This document shows positions 11,336 through 23,000 of a stretch of DNA of 64,000 nt, one piece after another (the stretch's first letter is position 1; each line of letters opens with the position of its first letter). The notes beneath the pieces are model-generated. The model did no database searches and was not told where the DNA came from. It saw nothing but the letters and a program-made list of their open reading frames with translations. The stretch spans positions 6,654,501-6,718,500 of the forward strand of contig NC_051101.1 in the NCBI RefSeq assembly GCF_901709675.1. Reading direction: 5' to 3'. Position numbers and translations under genes: made by a program. Source of the DNA: Syngnathus acus (Eukaryota; Chordata; Actinopteri; Syngnathiformes; Syngnathidae).

Positions 11336-12250
11336 CTGGTGCTAGGGTTAGGGTTATAACCCTAGCCCTAGCCCTTACCTTAACCCCAACCCTAGTTCTA
11401 ACCCTAACCGCAACTCCAGCCCTAACACTAACCCTAGCTCTAACCCTAACCCTAGTCAACCCTAACCCTAGCCCCAACCCTAACCCTAGCTCTAACCCCA
11501 GCCCTAGCTCTAACCCTAACCCTAACCCTAACCCTAGCCCTAACCCTAGCCCTAACCCCAACCCTAACCCTAGTAACCCCAACCCTAGCTATAACCCCAA
11601 CCCCAACCCTAACCCTAACCCCAACCCTAGCCCTAACCCCAACCCTAGCTATGACCCTAGCCCTAACCCTAGCTCTAACCCTAACCCTAGCTCTAACCCT
11701 AACCCTAGCTCTAACCCTAACCCTAGCTCTAACACGAACCCTAACCCTAACCCCAACCCTAGCTATGACCCTAACTCTAACCCTAGCTCTAACCCTAATC
11801 CCAACTCTAGCCCTAACCCTAGCTCTAACACGAACCCTAGCTCTAACCCTAAACCTAACCCTAGCTCTAACCCTAACCCTAGCCCTAACCCTAACCCTAG
11901 CCCTAACCCCAACCCTAACCCTAGTAACCCCAACCCTAGCTATAACCCCAACCCCAACCCCAACCCTAACCCTAACCCCAACCCTAGCCCTAACCCCAAC
12001 CCTAGCTATGACCCTAGCCCTAACCCTAGCTCTAACCCTAACCCTAGCTCTAACCCTAACCCTAGCTCTAACCCTAACCCTAGCTCTAACACGAACCCTA
12101 ACCCTAACCCCAACCCTAGCTATGACCCTAACTCTAACCCTAGCTCTAACCCTAATCCCAACTCTAGCCCTAACCCTAGCTCTAACCCTAGCTCTAACAC
12201 GAACCCTAGCTCTAACCCTAAACCTAGCTCTAACCCTAACCTCTAACCCT
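11321..12250. repeat. Degenerate telomere-like (CCCTAA) array with an orientation switch
   Basis: About 0.9 kb built of CCCTAA, CCCTAG, CTCTAA and CCCCAA hexamers. The first 35 bases are in the TTAGGG orientation and then flip at about 11354 (CTAGGGTTAGGGTTAT then AACCCTAGCCCTAG), a head-to-head junction. Inside the main block, the stretch around 11570-11830 is repeated at about 11925-12185, a higher-order duplication of roughly 355 bp. Long open frames of Asn-Pro, Leu-Thr or Arg-Val repeats on both strands are an effect of the 6-base period. Confidence 0.9.
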
Positions 12251-12925
12251 GTGTTGCAAATTTTTCCATGATAAAATATATTTTTGGTCCCACAGGGATT
12301 TGAACTCAGGTCGCTGGGGTGAGAGTCCAGAGCACTAACCACTACACTATGGAACACTCGCTTGTGTTGAGTGGAAGGTACTTCCACTATATGGTTTAAT
12401 GGAGCGAGCGGCTCAAGCGAATTGACCAGAGACTTGTTGAACTCAAAGTGATCAGCATTATCTCTGCTACACTCGTGACATGGTTTTTCATTTTGGATGC
12501 GTTTGCAGTTCAATTCTTCACCGTACTGATGGAATAAAATCGAGAGGTTATTTGAATTCTACGCTCCTCACGTCTGCATGTGCGCTATAGTATGGTCGTC
12601 GTTTTGTTTCATTATCATCTTTAATGTCTGCAGGTGCAAAGCATTAAATGTCGGTAATGACGCTGTAGGGCGACGTTGTAAATGTATATCTTTTATGCAG
12701 TTTTGACCTTTTTGTTAACATGCACATTACATTTGAGGTCATTGTTTATTCCTGAATACTATAAATAGTTTGAAAGTGACAACCAAATTGGCTAAAATGG
12801 TCTGGAGCCACTTTTTCTTTCTTTTTATAAGCACTTACATGTGTGTTAAAAAAAAAAAAAAAAAAACTCCTTGCACACTCTTCTCTGTTAGAACTTGCTT
12901 ACCTTAAAGCATCCAAACATCTCAT
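12243..12925. repeat. Right arm of large inverted repeat
   Basis: Reverse complement of 10742-11335. It carries about 88 extra bases at roughly 12621-12708 that the left arm lacks (TTTAATGTCTGCAGG to TTTTGACC). Its minus strand carries the same MNCKRIQNEKPCHEC open frame, starting at 12513. Beyond about 12925 the similarity stops and a hAT-like left end follows in reverse. Confidence 0.85.
12286..12356 (-). pseudogene. tRNA-Gln-like sequence, inverted copy
   Basis: Minus-strand copy of the tRNA-like segment of the left arm, with the same GTAGTGGTTAG A-box region, CTCTCAC anticodon loop and GAGTTCAAATCCC B box. The few differences fall mostly in the variable and T-stem parts. Confidence 0.55.
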
Positions 12926-12959
12926 GACAGTTGATGCTGAGCTCCCATCAGGCAATGGT

Positions 12960-13138
12960 AACATTAACGGGAATTTACGTCATTTTCTTCTTCGTTTTGT
13001 TTTACGGCGAGATGGCACCAGCTTCAATGCGCTTTACCGACACCTACTGATTGAAGTCATACGAACTGAAAAAAGACTCTGGTTCACTGAAAAAAAAATC
13101 GTTCTTTTGAATGAATCGTTCACTCACGAGCCAACACT
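12960..13138 (-). mobile_element. Inverted left end of the hAT-like element
   Basis: Reverse complement begins AGTGTTGGCTCGTGAGTGA at 13138 and matches 7097-7275 for about 180 bases, up to TGACGTAA.TTCCCGTT. There is no matching right end in this orientation, so this is a truncated or rearranged copy. With the copy at 7097 it gives the whole 7.1-13.1 kb island inverted outer ends. Confidence 0.75.
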
Positions 13139-13194
13139 ATTTTGTATTTACCCAACGCGCGCGGAAATACTGAACGGATAAGAATGAGTCGAAG

Positions 13195-13300
13195 TGAAAG
13201 CGGGGTGACCACCGAGCTCGCCACGTTTGGCGAGTGGCTCCGTCGCTGCGCTTGAACACCTCAGATTAAGGGTTCGACTCCCCACCCCTGCGAAATGTGC
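13195..13300 (+). repeat. tRNA-derived sequence at the island edge
   Basis: GGCGAGTGGCTCCGTCG followed by AAGGGTTCGACTCCCC has the A-box/B-box spacing of a tRNA with a long variable region. It is followed by unrelated sequence and no SINE body, so it is a tRNA relic at best. Confidence 0.35.
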
Positions 13301-13511
13301 TGAGTGTACTAATGCTTGACGAATTTCTCCCCGCAGCACAATCCGCATTGCATTGCGCTCTTCTCTCAACAGGGAAAAAAAATAAGCCAGTAACTTTTTC
13401 TCTGGTGAATACAGAATTTTTTTCGGGATTTTTTAATCATGTTCTTCTTTGGAGTGTTATATTAGACATTAAGGAAGAAATATGAATAAATGAATAAATG
13501 AATAAATAAAT

Positions 13512-13672
13512 GCATACATACATACATACATACATACATACATACATACATACATACATACATACATACATACATACATACAATACATACAATACATACA
13601 TACATACATACATACATACATACATACATACATACATACATACATACATACATACACACATACATACATAGA
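13512..13672. repeat. (CATA)n microsatellite
   Basis: About 160 bases of CATA repeats with two CAATA interruptions near 13582 and 13592, preceded by AATA/AATG repeats. The Tyr-Val-Cys-Met open frames on the opposite strand are artefacts of this repeat. Confidence 0.97.
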
Positions 13673-13812
13673 TATAAATACACTTGAATCGTTTATTCAC
13701 TTGTATTGTTTTGTTATATTTCTTTTTATGAATAATTCGAATAAATGAATGAATGAAATTGTTCGGGTTTGACAATTTTGAATCGTAAATTATAAATGCG
13801 AACGGAACTATT

Positions 13813-13861
13813 TGACGTCATCGGATGACGTATGAAATGTTGTCCCGTCTCCATGGGCAAC
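13813..13861. promoter_or_regulatory. spag1 promoter: CRE pair and X-box-like motif
   Basis: A perfect cAMP-response element TGACGTCA lies at 13813-13820, a second CRE-like TGACGTAT at 13826-13833, and GTCTCCATGGGCAAC at 13847-13861. The last fits the RFX X-box pattern of two half sites around a short spacer. The block ends 170 bases upstream of the spag1 ATG. RFX factors drive motile-cilium genes, and SPAG1 is a dynein-arm assembly factor, so the placement makes sense; binding is inferred. Confidence 0.6.
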
Positions 13862-14030
13862 GCTTTATAACGCCGTTTCCGGGGGTCTTAGTGTGGGTGA
13901 TTAACAACAAGCACTAGAGGAAATAACGATAAGTAGTGCCTTTGCATTTACATTGAGAAAAGTATTCGCTATTCAAAGTTTTGTTTTTTGGTTTTATTGA
14001 AGTTGGGTGCACTAAAGTGGGTTTATAGCC

Positions 14031-17000
14031 ATGAGTTCAGCTGCCTTTCTTCAAAATGTTACTTCTTCTGACTGCAGATCTATGAAGATCCCTGTGGAGC
14101 ATATGGAATATGATTATATTGATAAATGCAAGGATGCCAAATACTTGGAGAAAATCCTTATATTACTCAGGTAATTGCAAAGATGCACGTTGTCTGTTAA
14201 TTGTGCTTGACAAACAACATTTTCAGCTTTCATTGACCAGCTATTATGGCTATGTTGTTGTAGTTTGTGTAAAATTTTGGCTCATCTAGGCAAACCAAAG
14301 TATCATAACATCATGATATTTTTCAGGTTTCATTAAAATGTCAATAATATATTCAACAGTTTCTGTTATGGTTGTTAAGGTTAATCTGTTTGAATTTATA
14401 CATCTTAAAAAGCATCCACACATGCAGTACAATAGACCGAACAATAATACATGAGGTCATCAGCTCTAAAATGGAAACAAGCACATTTAGCCTCACAATG
14501 TTGTTATGTCCAGGTCTGGCAAGGAGGGCATTTATCCTCATCTAATTGAGTTCTGTGAAAGTCGACTAGAGAAAATGAACCCTCGGAGCCGAGCTCTTAG
14601 GAAGGAAAATCCTGTGACCACATCCTCCAGCCTCCCAGCAGATGAATGGAGCCTTATTGCCGATGAGTTGAGGGTGCTCTATTTTACTTAATTATTTATT
14701 GTTATGGAGGTATCCTGAAAATTGTTCAAAAAGTTTGATTTTTTTCCCCAGATTTGGCAAGATGAAACCAAGGTGACAGAGACTTCCCTTAAAAAACATT
14801 TAATGTTTGAGGATGTTATGGATCAAAACATGCCACCTATAAGAGGGTCCAATTGCTCGGTTCCACTCAGCAGAGTAACGTCTCATTCGTCTACAGAAAT
14901 ATTTAAATAATTTATTCAACTGGATAACAACATGATCTTCCCCCCCCCAGCAGAACATTCCTCATAAACAAAACCGTGTACAGCCACGAGATTATCGAGA
15001 ATGGGACAAGTAAGCGTTTCTGTTTCAAGATTTTTTTTTTTTAAAACAAAAGGTCTAAATAAGAAAAAGAACAAACATCTTCCTCTAGGTTTGATGTGGA
15101 GAAAGAATGTCAGAAAATTGATGGTGATGTCATAAACGAACCGCCTCCTATTAGCGACGCACATCCTACGACTAAAGTGGATCCTTTATGTAATTCATTT
15201 CAATTCATTTTTAGTCATACAGTGCCGAATACATCGTTTTGCAACTCTAACATCAAAATTGTGTCTCACCAATACATCTAGTGCTGACAGCAGAAATGAA
15301 ACATCTTCTGGCAGAGCGTGAAAAAGACAAAGGAAATGAAGCTTTTAGGGCAAATGATTACGAGGAGGCAGTTGCGTACTACTCCAGGTTAGACTTTTAA
15401 AATGTTCTCTATATGTTGGGCCTCTCTGCCTGCCTTGAGATATTCGGTGATGTGGTTGTATTATCTAATCACAGGAGCATAGCCATCATGCCCTCGGTGG
15501 CTGCATACAATAACAGAGCCCAAGCGGGGATCAAACTCAAGCAATTTCAAAAGGCCATGAACGACTGCAACAGTGTATTGGATCTAGAACCCTGCAACGT
15601 GAAAGGTTCTGTATTCCCTTAAATAAATATATCTATTTTCTGGTGTTTTACTGTTCAATTCAAAAAAGTGAAATGTGGATATATTCATGCAACAGTAAAA
15701 TATTTGTCATATTTTTTTAACACTTGACTTGAAGCAAGGTGTGGCTTTCCCCCCAGAAAATCGGAAAATAAAATGCAAAATTGTATTTAATCTGAAAACA
15801 GATTTAGGATTTTTGACCAATAGTCCGGTTTATTTTCTCTTTACAGTACTAGTAATGAGTTATTATCTCCTCTCCAGCTTTATTACGACGTGCCGCTGTG
15901 CACAAAGAAATGGGTAACTTCCAAATGGCTGTTGAAGACCTGACAGTGGTGCTGAGAGAAGAGCCACAAAATGTTGCAGCCACTGTAAGTTATACAAAGG
16001 TTCATCTTTGTTATGACATTTCAAGGTTATGAGCAGTGCACATTGGACAGGTTTTTTGTAGCCAAGTTCCGCCTACCTTTACAAAACGTGTGGTTGAGCA
16101 AATGCTTGGTTGGTTGAGCAAACAGCTATTTTCCACTGCTTAGGCTAAAAATAATTGTTCATTGTCTCAAATGTAGATACCACAATAGAAACATACTGGA
16201 GACAATAATTTGCCAGGATAAATACAAGAATAATTGTATTTCTTTGTGCCACGTTATAATGCGTGAACCGGTGAATTTGCAAGTACTAAATAGTAAATGT
16301 GTGGGGGTCTAGTAAAATGAAGATGATCTCATTTCAATTTACTCTCAAATTTTATGAATGGCAAATGGTGGATACATTTACTTGGATGACAACATGAACA
16401 GTGGATATAAAAAGTCTACACACATAAATAAATGAGATTAAGATACAGTCATTTAAATAAGTGCAATATTACAGTAACCTATAACCTAAAAATTCAAATG
16501 GGGGAAAAAAAAGTTTTAGGGAGGGGAAGTAGAACAACAGATAATGTTGCACAAGTGAGCAAACCTCTGTATGCACTGTTACCATTTGATAACATTCATG
16601 CCCTAAAATTCATTGAAATATTTTCTGCTAACGTTACTTAATTTTAATATTTTACGATTGTCATTTTGTGTCGTATTGTTGTTATTGCAGTTGCCCTGTT
16701 TGTCCCCCAGGTGTCGTTGCTTTTGTGTAACATCACTACAGCACGAAAACTGTTGAAGTACCGTAGATGGTCATTGTGATCATCTGTCCTGACGTAATAA
16801 CATGTCATCACCAATTCTGATGTGTGTAATTATTTGTGATGTAGCAACTTCTGGCTGAAACTACAAAGAAGGTGAAAGAGGTGCGACACGGAAAAGAGAG
16901 AAAAGGCAAAAAAATAATCATCCAAGAGGAGCAGGAGGAGGATTTCCAAGAGACAATATTGGAGCAGACTCGTGGTGAGAATTGTTAAATATTAAAAACA

Positions 17001-20000
17001 AACTAACGTTATAAATGACTGATTCGCACTTGCACAGAAAAACCAATTAATCGAATCTTATCAACTGTTTAAAATAATTAGGACCAGAGAACGCAATGTA
17101 ATTGCATCAATTCGTTATTTTTTATTTTGCAACATGTCAGTCTGAAGATGATTTACTGTTACGTGAGTTAAAGTGGCAAATCAAAAGTGCCTGAACTGAT
17201 GCATTTATTTAAAATCCATATTTCCACCTTCCACAGCATTTACAAACGCATCAAAAGGTCTACCGTTGCAAAAATATTACGCTCCGTTTTAATTGACACC
17301 GTCTGAGAGGTATGCTTCATTTAGTGAGATATTTACTTTTGTGATTTTTATTCTAAATGTATGTATAAGAACGACAAAGCATATTGAGAGTGCTTAATTT
17401 TTGGAGAGTCATATTACAAACACCTCAATTCATGCAGTTTGTTTCACACCATTCAAATCATCAGAACAGTGAATTAAAAATGCCCGAGACAAATCCCAAT
17501 ACTATACCAGCACCCAGCCTTATTTACATCACTGCAGTTAACATGTTTTTTTTTTACTATGATGAATGTATGAATTAATAGCTCTATCATATTACAGTAA
17601 TACATGTCAATAGTTTTAAAAGTACATCACTGCCCGTTTGCCAGTTACATCATTGTTTACATCATTGTTTCTTGTATATACTTGTAGTAGTTTTGTCATT
17701 ACAATTGACACTGCACCTTATTATATGCACGTTATATATTGTTTTTGCTGGTGTATAGTATAGAATTAAGTGTGTCTTAACTATGATTTTTATATTATGC
17801 TGATGTGTGCTAAGCGTTTTTTAATTTATCTGCCACTGACAATATTACAATATGCTCAAGGCAGACTTTAATCATCCAGCTTCTGTATTGCATTTTAATA
17901 GACTGTGGAGCTGTAAAATTGTGGCATGTAATTTTAGCCTGCAGTATATTTGTGAGCTATAGTTGCCATTGTGGATGGCTGCCCTTAGGTTGTGGCCTTA
18001 CTCCTGCTGGTGAAGTCATTCTGACCACAAATCTCTTCCCGCATGACCACGTGACACGACTGTACGCACGCATATGTTTTTTGCCCTACCCCCAACCCAA
18101 CCAATGCTCTTGTAATTCCCCCTTCCGCTTCCTGCAAGTGCTCTGAATCCTAACCCTCCCCCAACTGTGATGTAACCACTGACTGCTTCCTGTGGGTGTG
18201 TTTCATCCTTCCTCCCTTCACACACTCTGTCTCACTCTCTTTCTCCCCCCTAGATTGTCCGGTTGAACCCAGCCAGATTGTGGGAGGGGACGGCTGCTCA
18301 GCTGCTCCTGCGGAGAGGGGAGACATGGGTAACGCGCAAAAGAGGCCCCATGGCAAAGGGGACGGGGCCCCACACAACGAGTCTTCGCACTCCCATCACG
18401 GACACTGGAAAGGCAAATGTGGCAGCTCAGACAAGTACAAAGTCCCACAAGAAAGCAAGGAAAAGGCAGCTAATGGAGCAGTCAAGAGGGGCTCAGTGTC
18501 CCCCCAGGCTGATCAGGCCGGCAGCAGCAGCAGCAAGAAAGCTCCAGCAGCTCCAAATGTTGGCGAACCTGTCAATCTCGATGTGCTGTGTGGAGCCCTC
18601 CCCTTGTCTCTATCCCGCTTAAAGAATGAAGGAAACCTGCTGTTTAAGAATGGACAGTTTGGCGAAGCGCTGGAAAAATACTCCCAAGCCATTCAAGGAT
18701 ATAGTGAAGAAGGTAAGGCCGAGCATCTTGTTATTAAAGTCTTAGGATATAAACAAAGGTTGTTGTGCGACATGAATGACATTGAGCTAACTACTCAACT
18801 GATTAGCTTGTTAATGTGTTGAGAGAAGAAGCTGGTACGTGTCCCCCTCACCTTCTTACACCTCCGCCCACATCTGAATAAATATAGCTTCTAATGATCA
18901 ACACTGGAAAAGGCATGACCTTGCCGACGTAATGTCTGAATTTCAATCTGTTTCAAATGAAATTCAAGCAAAGCAATTGGTATGTTCCTCAGCAAGTCAT
19001 AGAAGTTGTAACCTCACAAGTGGATGTGAGTCACGACTCTCACCCTAGAAGAGTGATGCGACACTTTGGGGTTGCTCCAAATGGACGGCGTTTTGGTTTT
19101 AGCCTCAGATTGGTACTAAGCCTCTCTGCTCAGGTCTGTTCTGGTCACATGACTGCCGGTCAGTCGCTGTGAAATTCGATGGCACTGCTGCTGTAAATCT
19201 CACTGGGGAAGCAAGCGAATGAATGAGGAGGAATGATACATGAATGAAGGGAAATTGATGGTAGCTTATTGTTTCTCTACTTTGCGCTGGACTCCCTTAA
19301 TGTAGTCACCACCGCAGTGCTAGTTTGTGACTGTTTCCTTATGATGAAAGTCTGTGACTGACTGTTTAAAGTCATCATGTCTTTGCAACATTCTACACAT
19401 GACTGTCACCTCCCATAATCTAATTTCATTCCATTTTAGATCATCTTTAAAAGTTTAGTCTTGATGTTCTGGACAGTAAATGTACTTTTTGCACACAATG
19501 GGATTGAGATCCAAATGTGTTGTAAATATTAATAATACAATATGGCTCTCACTGTATTCTGCCTCATCTCAGTATAATGCAATGCAATTATTTATCATTA
19601 TAAACTACGACCACATTTTTCGATTAATAACTCTCTGACTTTGGTAAAGGATAAATCTTTTATACAACTTTTAATCGTATATCGAGTACCTAATATTGCC
19701 AGTGAATGTATGTAATCGGGAACTCGGACCCAAAATTAAAAATCGGCTCAGGCTATGTTTTCTCTGTAAGCAATTGAAGGAACTCGAAAACAAGTTGAAG
19801 TGGTTGAGCTTGTCAGGCTTGTTTTGAGTTTTTCAAACTTGGAATAATCATCCTTTTACGGGTTGGAACTTGTGTTTGTATCACATCATAAAATAGATCT
19901 ATCACAAAAGAATGTTATACATTATTATTGCCTTGACGTAATTGAAAGAGACAAATGTTGATAATGCAAGAAACACTAACCCCTCACTTATTTGCTTGTC

Positions 20001-23000
20001 ATTTTTAGGTGGACATTGTTGGAAATGTTCATTCTAGATTAAATGTTCAGCATTTATAGTTTGATTTTGTTTTTCTTGCAGGTATTGATAGTCCAGATGA
20101 CCTGTGTATTCTGTACTCGAACAGAGCAGCTTGTTACCTGAAAGATGGCAACAGTCAAGAATGCATACAGGACTGCACACAGTGAGTTCCACCTTGACCA
20201 TGAGTGAAAAGGAACGTTAATGGTTAATGGTGACAAATCTTCAAAAACGATTCATACAATGTTGTAATTGACCACTTTAATATAATAGTTCATCTCTATA
20301 TTATAATTTTTAAAGCGGAGGTCAACCCAAAGAAATGCTTGTATGTGCCTCCACTAGTCTAAACACGACACTCTGATTAATATTGCGTTTGTGGAACATG
20401 AGTTAAGCAGCAAAATCTACCTGTTTTTATCCATGTCAGGGGGTGTCCATTTTGCCACTTGCTGTCGACCAAAAATGACATCACAGTTGCCAGGTCTCGG
20501 GTCACAGCCAGTCACGGCTTAGCTTCACAAAACTGGTGAGCCGTGATTGGCTGTGACCTGAGATGGCAACTGTGATATCATTTTTGGTCGACAGCCAGTT
20601 GCAAAATGTCTGCCCCCTGAGATGGGTTTTGTCTCTTTAACAAAACATTAATCAGAACAGTGTTTTGACTAGTTGGGTTTCATAATTTGGGGGTTGACTT
20701 TCCCTTTTAAGAGTAAGCACAAACAGTTGTATTAAGAGGCCATTTTGATGTTATGCTGCTTTCATAAAGACAAATTAGGTAACCAAAATGTTAGGAAAAA
20801 AAATCCTCACATCATATTGAGAGGTGTTTCTAACATTTTGGTTTCCCTATTGCTACAGAAGAGGGGTGCATTATGATACAAATATTTTTCAGTCGATACT
20901 TTTCCGACAACTGCATTAGCCACTGAATATACACAGTAATTGTCCAAGCAGGCATGTCTAGATGGACACCTCTCTCACACCGGCATCTGCTACGCAAATT
21001 GATCCTTTGCTGTGGTTTCCTCACATCTATTTATACTCGGCAGAGCTCTGGAGCTACAGCCTTACTCCCTCAAGCCCCTCCTGCGGCGGGCCATGGCTTA
21101 TGAGTCCCTGGAGCGCTACCGTAAGGCCTACGTGGATTACAAGACGGTTCTCCAGATAGACGTCAGCGTGCAGGCAGCACATGACAGTGTCAATAGGTAT
21201 TAGCCTCTACTTCTCGCTAAACTGTTCACTGGCTACTCACAGTCTCATGCACATTTTTCACGAGCCAGTATTATAATAATGCATCTTACGTTATGTTTGT
21301 ACTTAACTCTTCCTTTACGTTTTGTTTGAGGGATGTTACATTCATATGTTCGCATTCCTGTCAATCAATCGTTCAGGATCACCCGCTTGCTGATTGAGGA
21401 GGACGGTGCGGACTGGCGAGAGAAACTCCCAGATATTCCTTTGGTTCCTCTTGGGGCACAGCAGCACCGCAGAGAGGAGCCGCCCAGCTCCGAAGTCCTC
21501 CAGGCTCGGGCCGAGAAGGCTGCCAAAGATGCAGGTTTGCGATTAAAAAAAAAAAAAAAAGCGACTTACTCTTGCTGTTTTTAGCCTATCTGCAGACAGA
21601 CTGGGGGATTATGCTCTTAAGTGTGAAAGGAGGCTATAAATGTTCTCTCAGCTATTACGTCGCCAAGACACATCCTTGAGCTGTGATTGACTCATTCATG
21701 CACTTGCCTGCTCTCTGCTTGAATAAGATAAGATAAGAGGAACTTTATTAATCTCACGTGTGAGAAACTGCATGTAACAACAGCTCGATTTACAGGAAGG
21801 TACAAGTTGGGGGATAAAAGTGCAAAAAGAGACTTCAGGACCGAGCTTGACCGAATGAGCTTGAACAGAACTTTGCATAACATTGCCATCGCGGCACATA
21901 CGGTGTTGGGAAGGTTACTTAAATATTGCTTGTTAATATGACGTTTAACTGACTCAGAAGCTCTCCTTGTAAAATGTATTGATTATTTCCGAGTGTCGGG
22001 GCAAGTGACTATCAGTACAAATTGCATAAGTGTAAAAAATTACTCTGAATACTTTACTCTCTTCCAAGTGTTATTTTTCTCCCTGTTTTCAGAGTGGAAC
22101 CAAATAGACTTGTTTTGGAGTAAAATATACTCTACCACATGTAATTTGTAGAATTAGAATACTGTTTTTCCACCAGTTTTGAACTCAGACCGTTTTACAA
22201 ATAAGTCAGGTCTGCACGTCCTCGACGCACAAATCAGCCCTAGTTGACTTTTCTTTCTTTTTAAATGCCATAAATTAGATTGGATTTGCGTCTTTCAGAC
22301 AATGTGTTTTTTGTCATCTAGAAAGGAAAGCAGAAGTTCATTTTGCAGATATGAAGCAAGCTGGGAACGAGTTTGTGAAAAGGGGCCAATACCAAGAAGC
22401 CCTGGGAAAGTATTCGGACTGCCTTAAGATAAAGTCAGAGGAATGTACTATCTACACCAACAGGTTAGAAACATTTGAGTTCATTTTTTTTCCCTTCAAA
22501 TTTATACACTGTAAATACCAAATATTTCATTTACTTTTTTACATTAATAATGAGCATTAAACATTCTACAGTATTGAAGAATTAAAAACTTGCTGTAGTG
22601 ACATACGTGTTCCTCATAGTTCCTACTTGTTTTCTGCATTCCCAAAAATAATACCCCCTCCCCTTTAGTTTCATTCATGTCATTGATTATGCGATGGTGG
22701 AAACAGCCTATTGTGTTTGTGTTTGTTTTGCTCCGGGCTTTGCTGTAGAGCAACTTAGACTTTGGAGCCACACCTGAGCAAACATACAGTAAACACATGC
22801 TGCTGTTAAGACACATCAATGACATAACTACAAGGAAAATTGAGAGGGAAAAAAACACTTAACCATATTCAAAAGCAAACATTGCTTTAAAAAAAAAAAA
22901 AAAAACGAAGTGAAACCACTTGTCACGACAACTAACTATAATTATAACCAAAATGCCGGTTTAAACTAGTACTTCGTCGATCACATTTGTTTTTCTCACT

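Noticed and set aside
11056-12513. Very long open frames (up to 396 codons) of Asn-Pro, Leu-Thr and Arg-Val repeats on both strands
   Set aside because: They are produced by the 6-base CCCTAA-like period, which keeps several frames free of stops at once; there is no independent sign of coding.
13437-13775. Tyr-Val-Cys-Met repeat proteins on the minus strand
   Set aside because: Direct translation of the CATA microsatellite.
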